Below, in pieces: positions 33,770 to 44,150 of a stretch of 64,000 bases of DNA. The first letter of the stretch is position 1. The number at the start of each line of letters is the position of its first letter. Made by a program: the position numbers and the translations under genes. The notes under the pieces are model-generated. The model ran no database searches. It was not told the DNA's origin and was given only the letters and a program-made list of their open reading frames with translations. The stretch spans positions 5,209,501 through 5,273,500 of the forward strand of contig BSBM01000877.1 in the NCBI GenBank assembly GCA_027924585.1. The letters are read 5' to 3'. The stretch comes from Larix kaempferi (Eukaryota > Streptophyta > Pinopsida > Pinales > Pinaceae).

Positions 33770-36289
33770 TCAAAGCTTTGGTTGGAGAAATTGCTGCAGA
33801 ATCTGAAGGAGTGGTTCCCCGGTAGCATCCTCGGTTTGCATTTCGGGCCACTGACGCCTTTGGAGTGTCAAGGAGGATTGCTTGGAAGGCTGTAGATGAA
33901 GAAGAACCCTGTCAGCTGCGTGGAAAATGCGCTCAGAATGGTGCTGATCGGCTTGTTGTTTCAGGCGAATTCTGGCCATGTGAAGATTGTCCTGCAGAAT
34001 GAGAAGAATCTGATCGTGGTTTCGAAGAACTGAGTCAATTTCCTGAATTGGAGAGCTGCTAAGGGTGTATGGAAGAAGAACAGGCGGTGTTTTTCCATAG
34101 ACTGCTTCATATGGTGTCCTTTGAGATGTGGGATTGTACCACCAGAGTGCTGCTAGGAAATCCATAGAAATAGTTGGCCAAAAGTGTGTAGGGATGGGCA
34201 AGGGTTTGAGCAATCCGGAAAGGAGTGTCGTTTCCCCCTTGTTGACTTGGAAAGTATCATCGTCAGCCACCATCTGTTGAATTGTCATTTCTAGTCCCGA
34301 CCAAAAGAAGTTACATTGTTCCCGGTCATACATTTTGCAGAACCCAGAGTGCCCTGTTGATGAAGAAGCATGGAGTTCATAGAAGAGATAGCCCTGTTGA
34401 ACATATTGCAACCAATTTGGAACAAGCAGAGAAAGAGCTGTAAGAGAAACTGGGTCATCAATTGTGCGAGAAGGAGCATCTTCCACCATATTGTCCTTAC
34501 CCTTCTTGTAAGTGATCACATAGGGAGAACCCATGAGTTGGATAACCCATTGCAGGTGTGGTGGGGAGGAGACCCATTGGTCCAAAAAAATTTCCAGACT
34601 CGGGAGATCAATCTTGATGCAGAAATAATTTCCTAATAGGTATGGCTGCCACTTCTGTACTGCATGCAAAATAGCCATCATTTCCTGCTGAGAGGTAGAT
34701 GTGGCTACATTCTTACCGGAAAGGTCTCTTGAAGGAAGCAAGCGCATTGGTTCAGCAAAGATACCTGCATATCTATCCAAGGAAGTAGTGGAGACTGTTG
34801 ATGGGTGCATCTGAATGGAATTGAGCTGAGCGATGACACCATGTGAATTCTTCTTAAGGATTTTTTCTAGGCGATGTGAACTGATGATGCAGAGAGACCC
34901 TGGTTGTAAGCCCATAAATTTGTGTTGTGCCCCATTGACTTTAAACTGCATCCAAAGTTCAGCAAAATCCCATAAGATGGGGCCAAGTGTGCGTAACCAT
35001 TGAATGCCCAAAACCACATCACATCCGCCTAAGGGCAAGGCAAACATGTCAGAGTGTAGGTTATAATCTTCCATAGAGATACGCACATTGTGACACTTCC
35101 CCTTGCAAGGTAAGGTGCCCCCATTGGCAACCATGACTTCAGAGCTGGAGCAAGGATGGACAAAACAATCAGTCTGTTTGGCAATCCGAGGGTCAATGAA
35201 GTTATGAGTGCTACCAGAATCAATGAATATGGTAAGAGGGAGCTTCTTGAAGTATCCCCTGACCTGTATTGTTTGTGGGGTGGTGACGCTGGTTACAGCA
35301 TGGAGAGAGATCTCAGGTGGGTCGTCCTGAAATGGGGTGTCAACATGCAGGTGTTGAATGTCGATCTGATCATCCACTGTATCTGTAACTACTTCACCAA
35401 GTTCTAAGGCAGGCGGAGAATCCACATCCAAGAGATAGAGCTTTTGTTGAACACATCTATGTCCCCGAGTGAATTTCTCATCACAATTATAGCAAAGCCC
35501 TTTTTCTCGGCGTGCCTGCATTTCTATTTCAGACAAATGCTTGATAGGAGTTGGTTGAGGAGAAGGCGTGATGGGAGGTCGTTGGGAACCCATATTTCTG
35601 AAGGGAACAAGGGTGGGTTTGGAGCGTTGTTGAGCTGTAATCTTGTCCTCAGCCAACTTAGCCAACCCTAGGACTTCCATCATTGTGTTGGGACAAAACA
35701 TTTTGACCTCTGAGCGAATTTCATCCTTGAGACCACTTATAAAACAACTCCTGTAGAATTCATCAGACAATCCTTCTGTGTGATTGGCCAATTTCGCAAA
35801 TTCTGTCTGATACTCTCTCACTGTGCCAATTTGGTGAAGTTTAGTGAGTGCTCCTGTGAAATCATCAAAAGCACTAGGGCCAAATCGTGACAAAAGCAGT
35901 TGGCAAAAATCTGTCCAGTGTGGCTCGGGATGAGCTTTGATGTACCAACGGTACCATTGAAGGGCTTCCTGTTCCAAATGAAAGGATGCAAGTGGAACTT
36001 TTTGAACATCAAAAGTATTATGCAGATTGAAATATTGTTCTGCTCGGTATATCCATCCAGTCGGATCCGTACCATTGAAGCGAGGAAAATCAAGCTTCGG
36101 CCTACGAAAACTGCTGGAAGAAGAGAACCCGGTGGCTGCAAAAGATTCTGGCTGTCTGGTATTGTTCGTGGCTGAATGCTGAAGATGGAGGCTGAGAAAT
36201 TTTTCATCCAGATCTTGGAGTTTGGTTTGGATGGCTGCAAGTGCTTCCTCCATGGTGTGTGCTCCTGCACGGGTTACAACCATAACCAT
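33770..36289 (-). CDS. Chromovirus Gag-protease fusion with in-frame deleted RT, integrase and chromodomain
   Basis: One 839-codon frame with an ATG start. Gag is at residues about 60-230 (LDFPRFNGTDPTGWIYRAEQ), the zinc knuckle CYNCDEKFTRGHRC at 266-279, and the aspartic protease active site IDSGSTHNF near 357 with DVVLGIQWL near 424. Near 525 the text jumps from pre-RT sequence (YAGIFAEPMRLLPSRD) to RNase H (EMMAILHAVQKWQPYLLGN), omitting the RT palm. The integrase zinc-finger region is partial (GHSGF, 646-650). At about 712 SMDFLAAL joins WWYNPTSQRTPYEAVYGKTPP, so most of the DDE core is absent. The chromodomain tail survives (QWPEMQTEDATGEP, 814-827) with the usual Trp of ATWE changed to Gly. 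All losses keep the frame. Confidence 0.9.
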   Translation of the reverse strand: MVMVVTRAGAHTMEEALAAIQTKLQDLDEKFLSLHLQHSATNNTRQPESFAATGFSSSSSFRRPKLDFPRFNGTDPTGWIYRAEQYFNLHNTFDVQKVPLASFHLEQEALQWYRWYIKAHPEPHWTDFCQLLLSRFGPSAFDDFTGALTKLHQIGTVREYQTEFAKLANHTEGLSDEFYRSCFISGLKDEIRSEVKMFCPNTMMEVLGLAKLAEDKITAQQRSKPTLVPFRNMGSQRPPITPSPQPTPIKHLSEIEMQARREKGLCYNCDEKFTRGHRCVQQKLYLLDVDSPPALELGEVVTDTVDDQIDIQHLHVDTPFQDDPPEISLHAVTSVTTPQTIQVRGYFKKLPLTIFIDSGSTHNFIDPRIAKQTDCFVHPCSSSEVMVANGGTLPCKGKCHNVRISMEDYNLHSDMFALPLGGCDVVLGIQWLRTLGPILWDFAELWMQFKVNGAQHKFMGLQPGSLCIISSHRLEKILKKNSHGVIAQLNSIQMHPSTVSTTSLDRYAGIFAEPMRLLPSRDLSGKNVATSTSQQEMMAILHAVQKWQPYLLGNYFCIKIDLPSLEIFLDQWVSSPPHLQWVIQLMGSPYVITYKKGKDNMVEDAPSRTIDDPVSLTALSLLVPNWLQYVQQGYLFYELHASSSTGHSGFCKMYDREQCNFFWSGLEMTIQQMVADDDTFQVNKGETTLLSGLLKPLPIPTHFWPTISMDFLAALWWYNPTSQRTPYEAVYGKTPPVLLPYTLSSSPIQEIDSVLRNHDQILLILQDNLHMARIRLKQQADQHHSERIFHAADRVLLHLQPSKQSSLTLQRRQWPEMQTEDATGEPLLQILQQFLQPKL

Positions 36290-37250
36290 TTTTTTTTTTT
36301 TATTTTTTATTTTTTTTTTATTTTATTTTATTTTTAGAAATGGATCAGCAACAGCGGTGCAGAAGGGATCCGCAATAGATGAATCTGCAGCGACGTGGAA
36401 AGGATCGAAGACGGCTGGATCTGAAACGGCGACTAGATCTGGAACAACTTTCAGAATAGATCTGAACGGCTGGATCTGGAGTGGAAGTGATCGGCAACAG
36501 TTAAATAGATATGGACCCCAAGTATGAACGGCTTCCTAACAGTTCAGGTGTTTCACTCGGCCACCAATGCTGTCTGACGGCTTGCGTATTGGGGCAGTAC
36601 CCCTCACTCCACGGCTCAGGTAAAACTGATAACCGCTTGGCCACAAACGACAGCTCTTGGTTTACCTCACGAGTGGGAACTAGTCAATCAGGTAGGGGTC
36701 GTTGCCCTTTTCGCTTGGCAGGTCCTCTCAATGGCCAGCTACTTCGGGGTTCCTGTGGTACTCCTCACAATGAGTTTTAGGGCTTATGCCCAAGTACTTC
36801 CCACAGTTAAGCGGATAGGGATTATTCCCAGATCCGAACCTGCAACAGAAAAAATTTGGGCAGAAATTCCACCCAATGTTCAAAAACCGGATCTATATTG
36901 CTCAGAATCGCTATTATAGCATGTTTTCGGAACTGGAACAACCACTCTGCTTCTACCCATGAAAGCAGAATAGAAATCTGGGCACTCGGTCAAAAGATTT
37001 TCTCGCCGCAATTTCCGCGGCCGTCACCGAAATTCTGAAAAATTGCTGATTTTAAATCCGCGATATCTCCACTTTTAGAACTCCAAATGAGATGATTTTT
37101 TTTTTTTTTTTGAAACTGCGTATTTTTGAAAGAGGAATTCAGATATGCAATAGGTTTCTTCTGATTTTGTGCAGAAAGTTTCAGAAATTGATCTGAAAGT
37201 CGCCGCCCAAAAAAAAGAAAAAAAAATTTCCCACTTGTGCCAAGGAAAGT
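36290..37250 (-). other. Chromovirus 5' leader
   Basis: Non-coding sequence between PBS and ATG. The minus strand has a long A-rich run just before the start codon (poly-T on + at 36291-36335) and another A run at 37098-37113. Plus-strand open frames here are unrecognised and probably chance. Confidence 0.7.
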
Positions 37251-37262
37251 GCTCTGATACCA
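37251..37262 (-). promoter_or_regulatory. Chromovirus primer-binding site
   Basis: On the minus strand TGGTATCAGAGC lies two bases inside the 5' LTR. It is complementary to the 3' end of initiator tRNA-Met. Confidence 0.9.
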
Positions 37263-37264
37263 GA

Positions 37265-37649
37265 TGAGATGTACCTGCAATAATTAATTAATGCAAATAC
37301 ACGAGATATCAGAAATAATAGAACAGAATCGCTTTTATATTGATCACGGGCCACTTCGAGGGGGCAACCTCCTTTGAGCAAGCTCAATACAATTAACTTC
37401 ACGGTGCCTTCAATGACCTCAACACACACTTATATACTAAGTCTATGCCCAATACTATGAGTCAAAACCATGGGACATATAATACTACGGGACGACTTAC
37501 AAAGCATATGCGTCCAATACTATGGGTCAATACTATGGGCTAATATAAACTATGGATCAACAAATACTACGGGACGACTTACAAAGCATATGCGTCCAAC
37601 AACAATATACTAACATAGTAAAGAGAAGGGTTGACATAGGTTCCTAACA
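37265..37649 (-). repeat. Chromovirus 5' LTR (385 bp)
   Basis: Identical by eye to the 3' LTR at 33356-33740. It is followed by the second AATAA of the target duplication. Confidence 0.95.
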
Positions 37650-37845
37650 AATAATGGGTCACATTGGTCATCGAAATCTGAACTCTCAAGGTTCAGCCTT
37701 GGCACAAGGTCTAACATAAGTCTGATAAAATACACTGCTCTGATCATGAGTGATCTCAAAATATAAACTCATCATAGCCAAGCTCTGAAAAGTGCAGATA
37801 TCTGCTAAGCAAGAATAGTAGCCCTGCTACTATGGTGTGATAACA

Positions 37846-38100
37846 GATCCATATGACCTCCACATACTGCTTGTAGATATCATCTCGGATGATTTTGTTC
37901 AACTCCTGCCTAGTAGGTAAGAGGTGACCATGTGCATCTAAAGAATACCGAAATGGGGGAAGTCGGTCTATCATAATACCAACCGACTCCAAAATAGACA
38001 AAATTCCCGTTGAAAAGTTGTCATTGATGTCAAGCAGTTTCACTTTCAGAGAACTGATGTCATTAGTGTTATGGTTGCAAGACCTACCGGAAGTCATGGC
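37846..38100 (-). other. Coding-like fragment flanking the Z repeat, unidentified
   Basis: Read leftwards from 38097, a frame runs through LDINDNFSTGILSILESVG and RLPPFRYSLDAHGHLLPTRQ to KQYVEVIW, where Z copy B begins. It looks protein-like in composition and was evidently cut by the Z insertion. I do not recognise the family; a transposon-encoded protein is the likeliest source. Confidence 0.3.
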
Positions 38101-38137
38101 TGTAAGAGCTACTGGAAGTCATGGTTGCAAGAGCTTG
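38073..38137. repeat. 25-bp tandem repeat, about 2.6 units
   Basis: Units starting GGTTGCAAG/GGCTGTAAG followed by A(C)CTAC(C/T)GGAAGTCAT at 38073, 38098 and 38123. Confidence 0.75.
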
Positions 38138-38139
38138 TC

Positions 38140-41100
38140 ATTGTTACCGGAACGACAGAAGATAAAATCCGGAAATTGAATTGGTGGTTGACCCATTTAC
38201 TTGCCACATTTGATCCCCCGATGGGTCCACACGTTGGAAAATCAATTTCGATGAGTTGGAGTTGTTTATGCATTAGAAGAAAATGCTTAAAAATGAGATA
38301 GTTAATGAAAGGGTGCATATTGGGCGAACCAACCCTCTTTTGGTCCATTAAAATAATGGAAACGCCCTAAAGCCCCCAGCAGAATGTTGGCTCAAAGAAA
38401 TATTGCAAATTGGCCCAGCCACAAAATCCACAAGTCAGCCCTCCTCCTTACAATGTTAAATTTAACTTGTGCAAGCATAGGTTGGTCAAGGAACGCAATC
38501 TTGATGGGTCCACCAGTGCGCCCAAGACCCTTCGCAATCAATACAAATTCTAATCAATTTGAAGATTGGTGGATGGTGAAGTGTGCGGTGATGACTCCTG
38601 AAATCTCTTGGTTCATTGCTGATGCAATCGCGTGTTGGTCTATGTCAAATGAATTCGAGCTACAGGAAATCTGAATGACATATTCTCTTTCTCTCTGAGA
38701 TTGTAGAAGTCTGATAATCACAACATTGAGATCACAGGAGTTTGACAGAGATTGCTGCATGAGTGATTATGCCTGGGTACTTTTAATTACAGGTTCTGGT
38801 TCGATGACACAATGGAGCTCTAATATCGTGGTCTGGAAGTTTAAAATTGCAGAGATATTGTTTGCACGCTGAAGGTAGAAAATCACTCGAAGGATTTGAT
38901 GTGGCATGGATAGGCAAATGTAATCTGAAGTTCAGAAATCTGGATTTTGTAATGTGTGCAGAAATCGTGAATGAGAAATCTGGGCATCAGGATATTATGG
39001 ACACAGAAATCATGAGAATATTCAGGGATAGGATCAAGTGTCAGAAACCATTTACAGGTGATTGAAGTCTGAGGCATGAATCGAAATTGTTGAGTAAGAG
39101 CATGGACATTCTCTTTGAAACTGCAATGCTAGGATCCAAATCATTTGTCTAGGTTTGCCAATCAAATGTATGGGAGAATTTTCTGGGCTACAAGATTAAT
39201 GATCAATAGTACCGTGTATAGAGATAGCTGCTACAGGAATAACAGAGATATTGTGGAGTCTTTACCTTAGAAAAGTTGTTGAAGATATTTTTGTGCAAAG
39301 GTACAGATGTGTAAAATGTAAATGGTCTGAGAGCATGAGGAACTATGGAATGAGGAGCATTGAGTTTCATGATTAATGACCTGACAATGAGAGGCAGCTC
39401 TATGTACTAAACTGCAGGTGTTCTGGCTGTGTATACATGAAGAAAAGAGTAAGTACTGAATGCAAATATATTTTGAGATAGCGCATAGTAAGGCTGAACA
39501 ATTTATTGGACAATTTTTTTGGAGGGGCATCCTAGCATTGAGGGTAGTTATATTTTGGTAGAGTACCTAGAATTGAGTCATCTCAATGCCATGAGATGTA
39601 GATTGGCCATGAGATTTCTGGAAAGTGGTTATAATAGAAAATCTGATAAATATTGTGGAAGTTGGCATTTTCAAAACTGTCGTTTAAAGTGTTGCACTAT
39701 GTTTTTGCTATGCGTACCTTTTGGAGCCTTTCCATGGAGAGAGTTTACCTTATTTGAGGAAGCCCTCCACCTTTTGAGGCCTTTTTCTTGTAGCGCTACC
39801 TTTGGAGAACCATTGGAGGCTCGGTTTATTCATGGATATTGTTAGACTTGGTTATGGTTTGTTGGAGGTTTTTTGATTTGTTTACTAGTCCCTAGGGTAG
39901 ATCTAGGGTTTTGATAAATCTATTACTATTTTATTATAAAGGAAGTTGAGTTCATCTCTATATTAGAGTCTCTTCCTTATTTGTAATCATGTTTGGATTG
40001 TGGGAGAAATCCCACTAGACTTGATGAAATATCTCTTGTTCTTATGGATGGTTAATGCTAGTGCTCCATTGAAGGCTTCTCACATTTTTATGCTTGGTTG
40101 TTTGATGGATCAACAAATTGTCAATGGCTTTGAGGTAAATAAATAATAGGCTCTCTAATATTTGTCGTTATTATCAAATGGAAGTGTAGTTTAGCTGTCG
40201 ATTTTCTGCTCTAGGTCATGTCTTTTCCAATGCGCTCCATAATAATTTTCCTCCTTAAAGTCCATTTGAAATTTCTGCTCTAGAATTTTCCGTTTGATTG
40301 ATCATGATATAAGCCCAACCATTAGTGAGAAGCTAGGTTTGTGCAGTACAAACCTAGCCCTTTTTAATCTTTCCTAAGAAGCCCTCATGCGATCCTTGGT
40401 TGACTCTATTTGCCCATTTGGTAAGACACTGGTCTCCAATCCCTGCATCACCTTTATCTTTTCTAAAAGCAATAAACAATTTTGCTAAAGCTACCTCTTC
40501 ATTTCACTTTGAACATGAGCCGTCATTGATATTATAGGGCTTTAATCTCAAGATGCTGGTTTGCGTCATAACAACTCCCAAGCATCCTTCAAGTCAACTG
40601 GTTCAAGATTGGGACAGTACATACCCTGCTCCTCAGATGCTTCATCCAATGCAAATGCATGGTTCCCCATCCTATCGTGAAGGTAGAATTTGGGGCTCGT
40701 TGCCGCCTAATACACACTTCGGGTAATGTGGCATAAATCTTCAAGCCACTGGGTGTGTCCTTGGGGGAAATTCTCGAGTCGAGTTACTGTCACTCAACAC
40801 TGAACTCCTCCGTCTAGGCCAACTCCTAGCAAAGCCAAGGGGGGTGGTCCCTAATAAAAATAAACTAAGGCTAAGTAAGTTATAGCAAAAATGAAAAGTT
40901 ATAGCAAAAATGAAATCTAGGAGTTAAGACTGAAACAAGAGCAACAATTACATCTAATTTAACAACACATCAAATCAAATAAATGCTTGTAGTGAAAGAT
41001 TGAATCGAAATTAGACCAGTGTCGAAAGATAAAATGAAAGCTGCTGAAGGGAAGTGTTGCAATGCTCTTTACAGTTTTAGTTATTAAAAATGAGTTGCTT

Positions 41101-41460
41101 AGAGCGGTTTTATTGATTTTATGTGGCCCATTAAAAGGTTATCCTCAAAGTGAATGTAGAGAACAGTGCCAGATGTCCGATGGGGAGAGAACGAATCTCA
41201 ATGAGTATCCCCTTGACTTCTCGCCAAGTTCACTACAGGCTCTCAACTTCAACAATGACCATTTGATGGATTTTTCTATTTAAACTAGCCACTTGATGTC
41301 CCTTTTCTGATCAAAACCAAGATCAGGGAAGCCTGCAATGGTCTCAAGAGCATAATAGGGGACACAAGTCTTGGTTTGTTACTCTTTAAGCAAAAAGAAA
41401 CAAATGAAAGAAACTAATCTACTCTAAATTGAGGAAATGAAATGTTTGTAGTGAGTTTGT
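38140..41460. other. Long intronic stretch without a recognisable gene
   Basis: Open frames are short and match nothing I know. A possible LTR-like promoter and transcript region lies at about 39920-40040 (TTATAAAGGAAG, then TCTCTTCCTTATTTG and GAGAAATCCCACTAGACTTG). A short minus-strand coding-like piece at 40568-40690 reads YLHDRMGNHAFALDEASEEQ and may be a retrotransposon remnant of unknown type. The rest holds nothing I can support. Confidence 0.35.
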
Positions 41461-41539
41461 GTTCCGGGACCAACAAACAGTTTATTTTACGCCTGGTTAG
41501 TAAAATAAAAGCAAAGGCAGAAAGAAAAATGCAATCACA

Positions 41540-43490
41540 AAAAATGATGCGGATCCCCCTGGGGGGGATGGGGACTAGGGATTGGGTAGCCCACTGATTT
41601 TATTATGGATTACAAGCTTATCAGAATTGTTTGTGGTCCTTTATAAATCAGGACCAACAAACTTACAATTTTCTGGAAGACTTTTACTTTAGAAGAAAGG
41701 GAGGAAGAAGAAGGGGGTCTTGGTGGTCCAAATCTTCGAAATTTCGCCAAAGTCTCCTCCTACCTGTTCATCAAAAGGTTAAAAACAGCCATCTAAAAGG
41801 CACTAAAGATGCCAAATAAGTCAAATCAGAGCTCAAATAAAAGTAACCTTTAATATGTGAAAGATAAACTTTTTCAACTAAGCTAAAGGTAAGGATTAAG
41901 AAGCTAGATCTACTTGCAAAAGATGAAGCTTTGAAGTATAAAACTAGATCTAACTACAAAGAATGAATTGTGAAGTCAAATAGCTTTAGATTTAATCTTA
42001 GAAAATGAACTACTTAAACTTTGCAAGCATGAAGTAATTAGGAGAGATGGAAGAGAGCTCAAGAATGGGAATTCCAGATCAATGGAGTTTGCTGGTGGGA
42101 AGCGGAGGGATTATGCCCTTCTGAAAATGTTGAAGAATATTGAGGAAGCATCTGAGCTCGGCCACCTCTTCAAGCTACGAAACCAGCACAACTTAAGAAT
42201 ACTTGCAACAAAAGCATCATGTCTGGTATTACCTAGACAAGGGATTAGAATAACATGCATATAACCAAATATTACATGTAAATCCTAGATCTCTATGCAT
42301 AGATGAACAATAGAATGAATGAAATAACCAAATTTAATTCACTCTATCCTACTAATTGAAAGCAATCCTTCAAAAGTTAGATTGATAACAAAAGAAGCAA
42401 AGAAAAGCAGCTACACAGACACTACAGTACCTCTTAAACCATTGACATTACATCCACACACTGAAGAGCAACACACCATGAACCTCCAAAGTCTTTCTAT
42501 TCCAAATGATGAACAATATTATAATGGCTCAGAGCTTAAGCAGAGATTCCACACACCAACCATCCAAATGAAGAGAGTTTGCCTTGCTTAAATAGGGTAA
42601 GAGGGTGCAATTCTCAAAAGAGGGCGCCTTTGCCAAGTGTGGAACAAATTGCCAAGTATTTGAGAGAGTAGGAGTGATTGAGAGTTAACTAAAAGAGTTG
42701 GGTGACACCTCTCAAGAGGTTGGTCACCCATCATCTTCTCATGCACCACCTCTGCCAGCTAGAGTGCACCCCTCTCATGGAATAATGCACCCACCTTAAA
42801 GATATGTGCCCTCCTCTTGATGGAGATCTCAATCTTGATTTAGATAATGAGTTAAACTCTCTCCAAGTTGCCCTCATCTCTTTGTCAAGTTGCCACCATT
42901 GCAAAAGACTGACAATTAACTAAGACATGTCCCTGACATGTTTCCTTGATTTATGGGATGCTGATTTTTTCCATTTATTTGGCTTTTTACTCACTTTTTC
43001 GAGAAAGAATGAAATTAAGTGATTAAAAATCATTAATTTCACTCTCAAAGTGGCTACATTGGTAAAATGGGTGCTCTAAGTTAGAAAACAAGTACCCCCA
43101 TGGCATATTATGCCTCCTAGTACCAAATTTTTAACTTATTCAATTGTTACAATTAAAGTATCCCATTTTACGAGAAATTTTTATTAACGGAAAATTAAAA
43201 AATCCTATAAGTGGGTCTTAATGCATGTCCATAAAACTCTAGAATAATGACTAGCATGGTAATATACATCAGGCACTGGGATTTAATAACCCACTAAGGC
43301 CTAACTACTAGGACAATTACTCCACCTTTGGAGGATTGAGTGAAAAAACTCGAAAAATTATAAATCGCTAAAAAGAAAGATATAATTAACAAGTAAAAAA
43401 AAAGTCTAGAGTAATGTACTGATGGCCAGGTCTTAGTAGGCCAAGCCTGTTACAAAGAGTCATCATGCTATGGAACATGTGAAAAAAAAA
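41540..43490 (-). repeat. X-family LTR, copy 2 (minus orientation)
   Basis: The right part (42960-43490) is the inverted counterpart of 16555-17000 and 44170-44600, with shared CATCATGCTAT, TATAATTTTTCGAG and CTCCAAAGGTGGAGTA on the minus strand. The left end near 41550-41600 carries the inverse of a GTGGGATACCCAG...CATCCCCCAGGGGG block that ends copy 3. A TATA-like TTTAAGC/ATTTAAGCAAGG lies near 42585 on the minus strand. Short open frames inside are not convincing. Confidence 0.55.
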
Positions 43491-44150
43491 CGGGGCCATA
43501 AAGGTTGGCTGGATTTCCGAACTTCTGAACTTGAACAAGTAATTGTTCAATCTTTTGGCGGTTCAACTACAAGTCTATCCAAGTGCAACTTGGGGGGTAA
43601 CAGGGCTCAACCCTTCTAGTTAGATTGCCATTTTCAGATAGGTCTCTTTTCTCCACAGAATTTGTATCTTTAAGTGCTCCGTCTTTGGGAGAGATCAATA
43701 CATGTTTCTCGGTCTTTGTGCTTTTGAGGCTACTATAGTCTCCACTACCTCCATAGGTGGAGGGCGTTGTTGGTTCTCTAAGGCAGTCCAATTACTCTAG
43801 GACATTGCCATCTCTTTTGGTTGGTTGGCCCCTTTTAGTTACATCTTGGATGCTCCTAGATGCCTCTCTCCTACTACGTAGGACCTGGACAGGGTGGTTA
43901 GAGATGACATCTATTGGTAGTACATCCAAGTCACTTGGGTCTCAACTTTGGGGGGTCATCCCCCAAGATGTCCTTCTATTTTGAGCACTTTCTAGGTCTC
44001 CAGGTTGGCCTTATTGTGCATCCTTTGTATACATGCAGGCATTGGTAGTGTTATCCACTAAATTGCACTTAGTGGATTCCGAGTGAACCGTTGACGACTT
44101 GAACAATCAAATTGTTCATCATTAGTGTTCCGAGATCCATCATGCCAAAT
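43491..44150. other. Spacer between inverted X copies
   Basis: About 660 bases without homology to the X LTRs. Frames on both strands (43567-43791 minus, 43757-43984 plus) are short and unrecognised. Confidence 0.3.

Larger units (their letters stand above)
33356..37649 (-). mobile_element. Young Ty3/gypsy chromovirus, 4,294 bp, identical LTRs, deleted pol
   Basis: The borders are exact: TSD AATAA at 33351-33355 and 37650-37654, and LTRs at 33356-33740 and 37265-37649 ending TG...CA. By eye the two 385-bp LTRs are identical. PBS and polypurine tract are in place. It is inserted in Z copy B, whose sequence resumes after the TSD as in copy A. The single ORF keeps Gag and protease but lacks most of RT, the integrase core and most of the chromodomain, so movement must have used enzymes from a related full element. 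The insertion is recent on the evidence of LTR identity. Confidence 0.95.
30804..37845 (-). repeat. Z-family long LTR-like repeat, copy B, interrupted by the chromovirus
   Basis: Z sequence occupies about 30804-33355 and 37650-37845. The minus-strand start is TGTTATCACACC at 37845. A TATA-like box (CCTATATAAGGAGG on the minus strand) lies near 30955, and a TACA end is possible at 30804. Without the insertion the unit is about 2.74 kb. Copies A, C and D share its first 1.8-2.4 kb. The 30804 end is a guess from LTR layout, because no copy covers it. Confidence 0.6.

Noticed and set aside
34370-34636. Plus-strand open frame within the chromovirus
   Set aside because: Antisense to the 839-codon minus-strand frame.
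36222-37038. Plus-strand open frames near the chromovirus leader
   Set aside because: They begin in or beside the leader poly-T run and have no recognisable domain.
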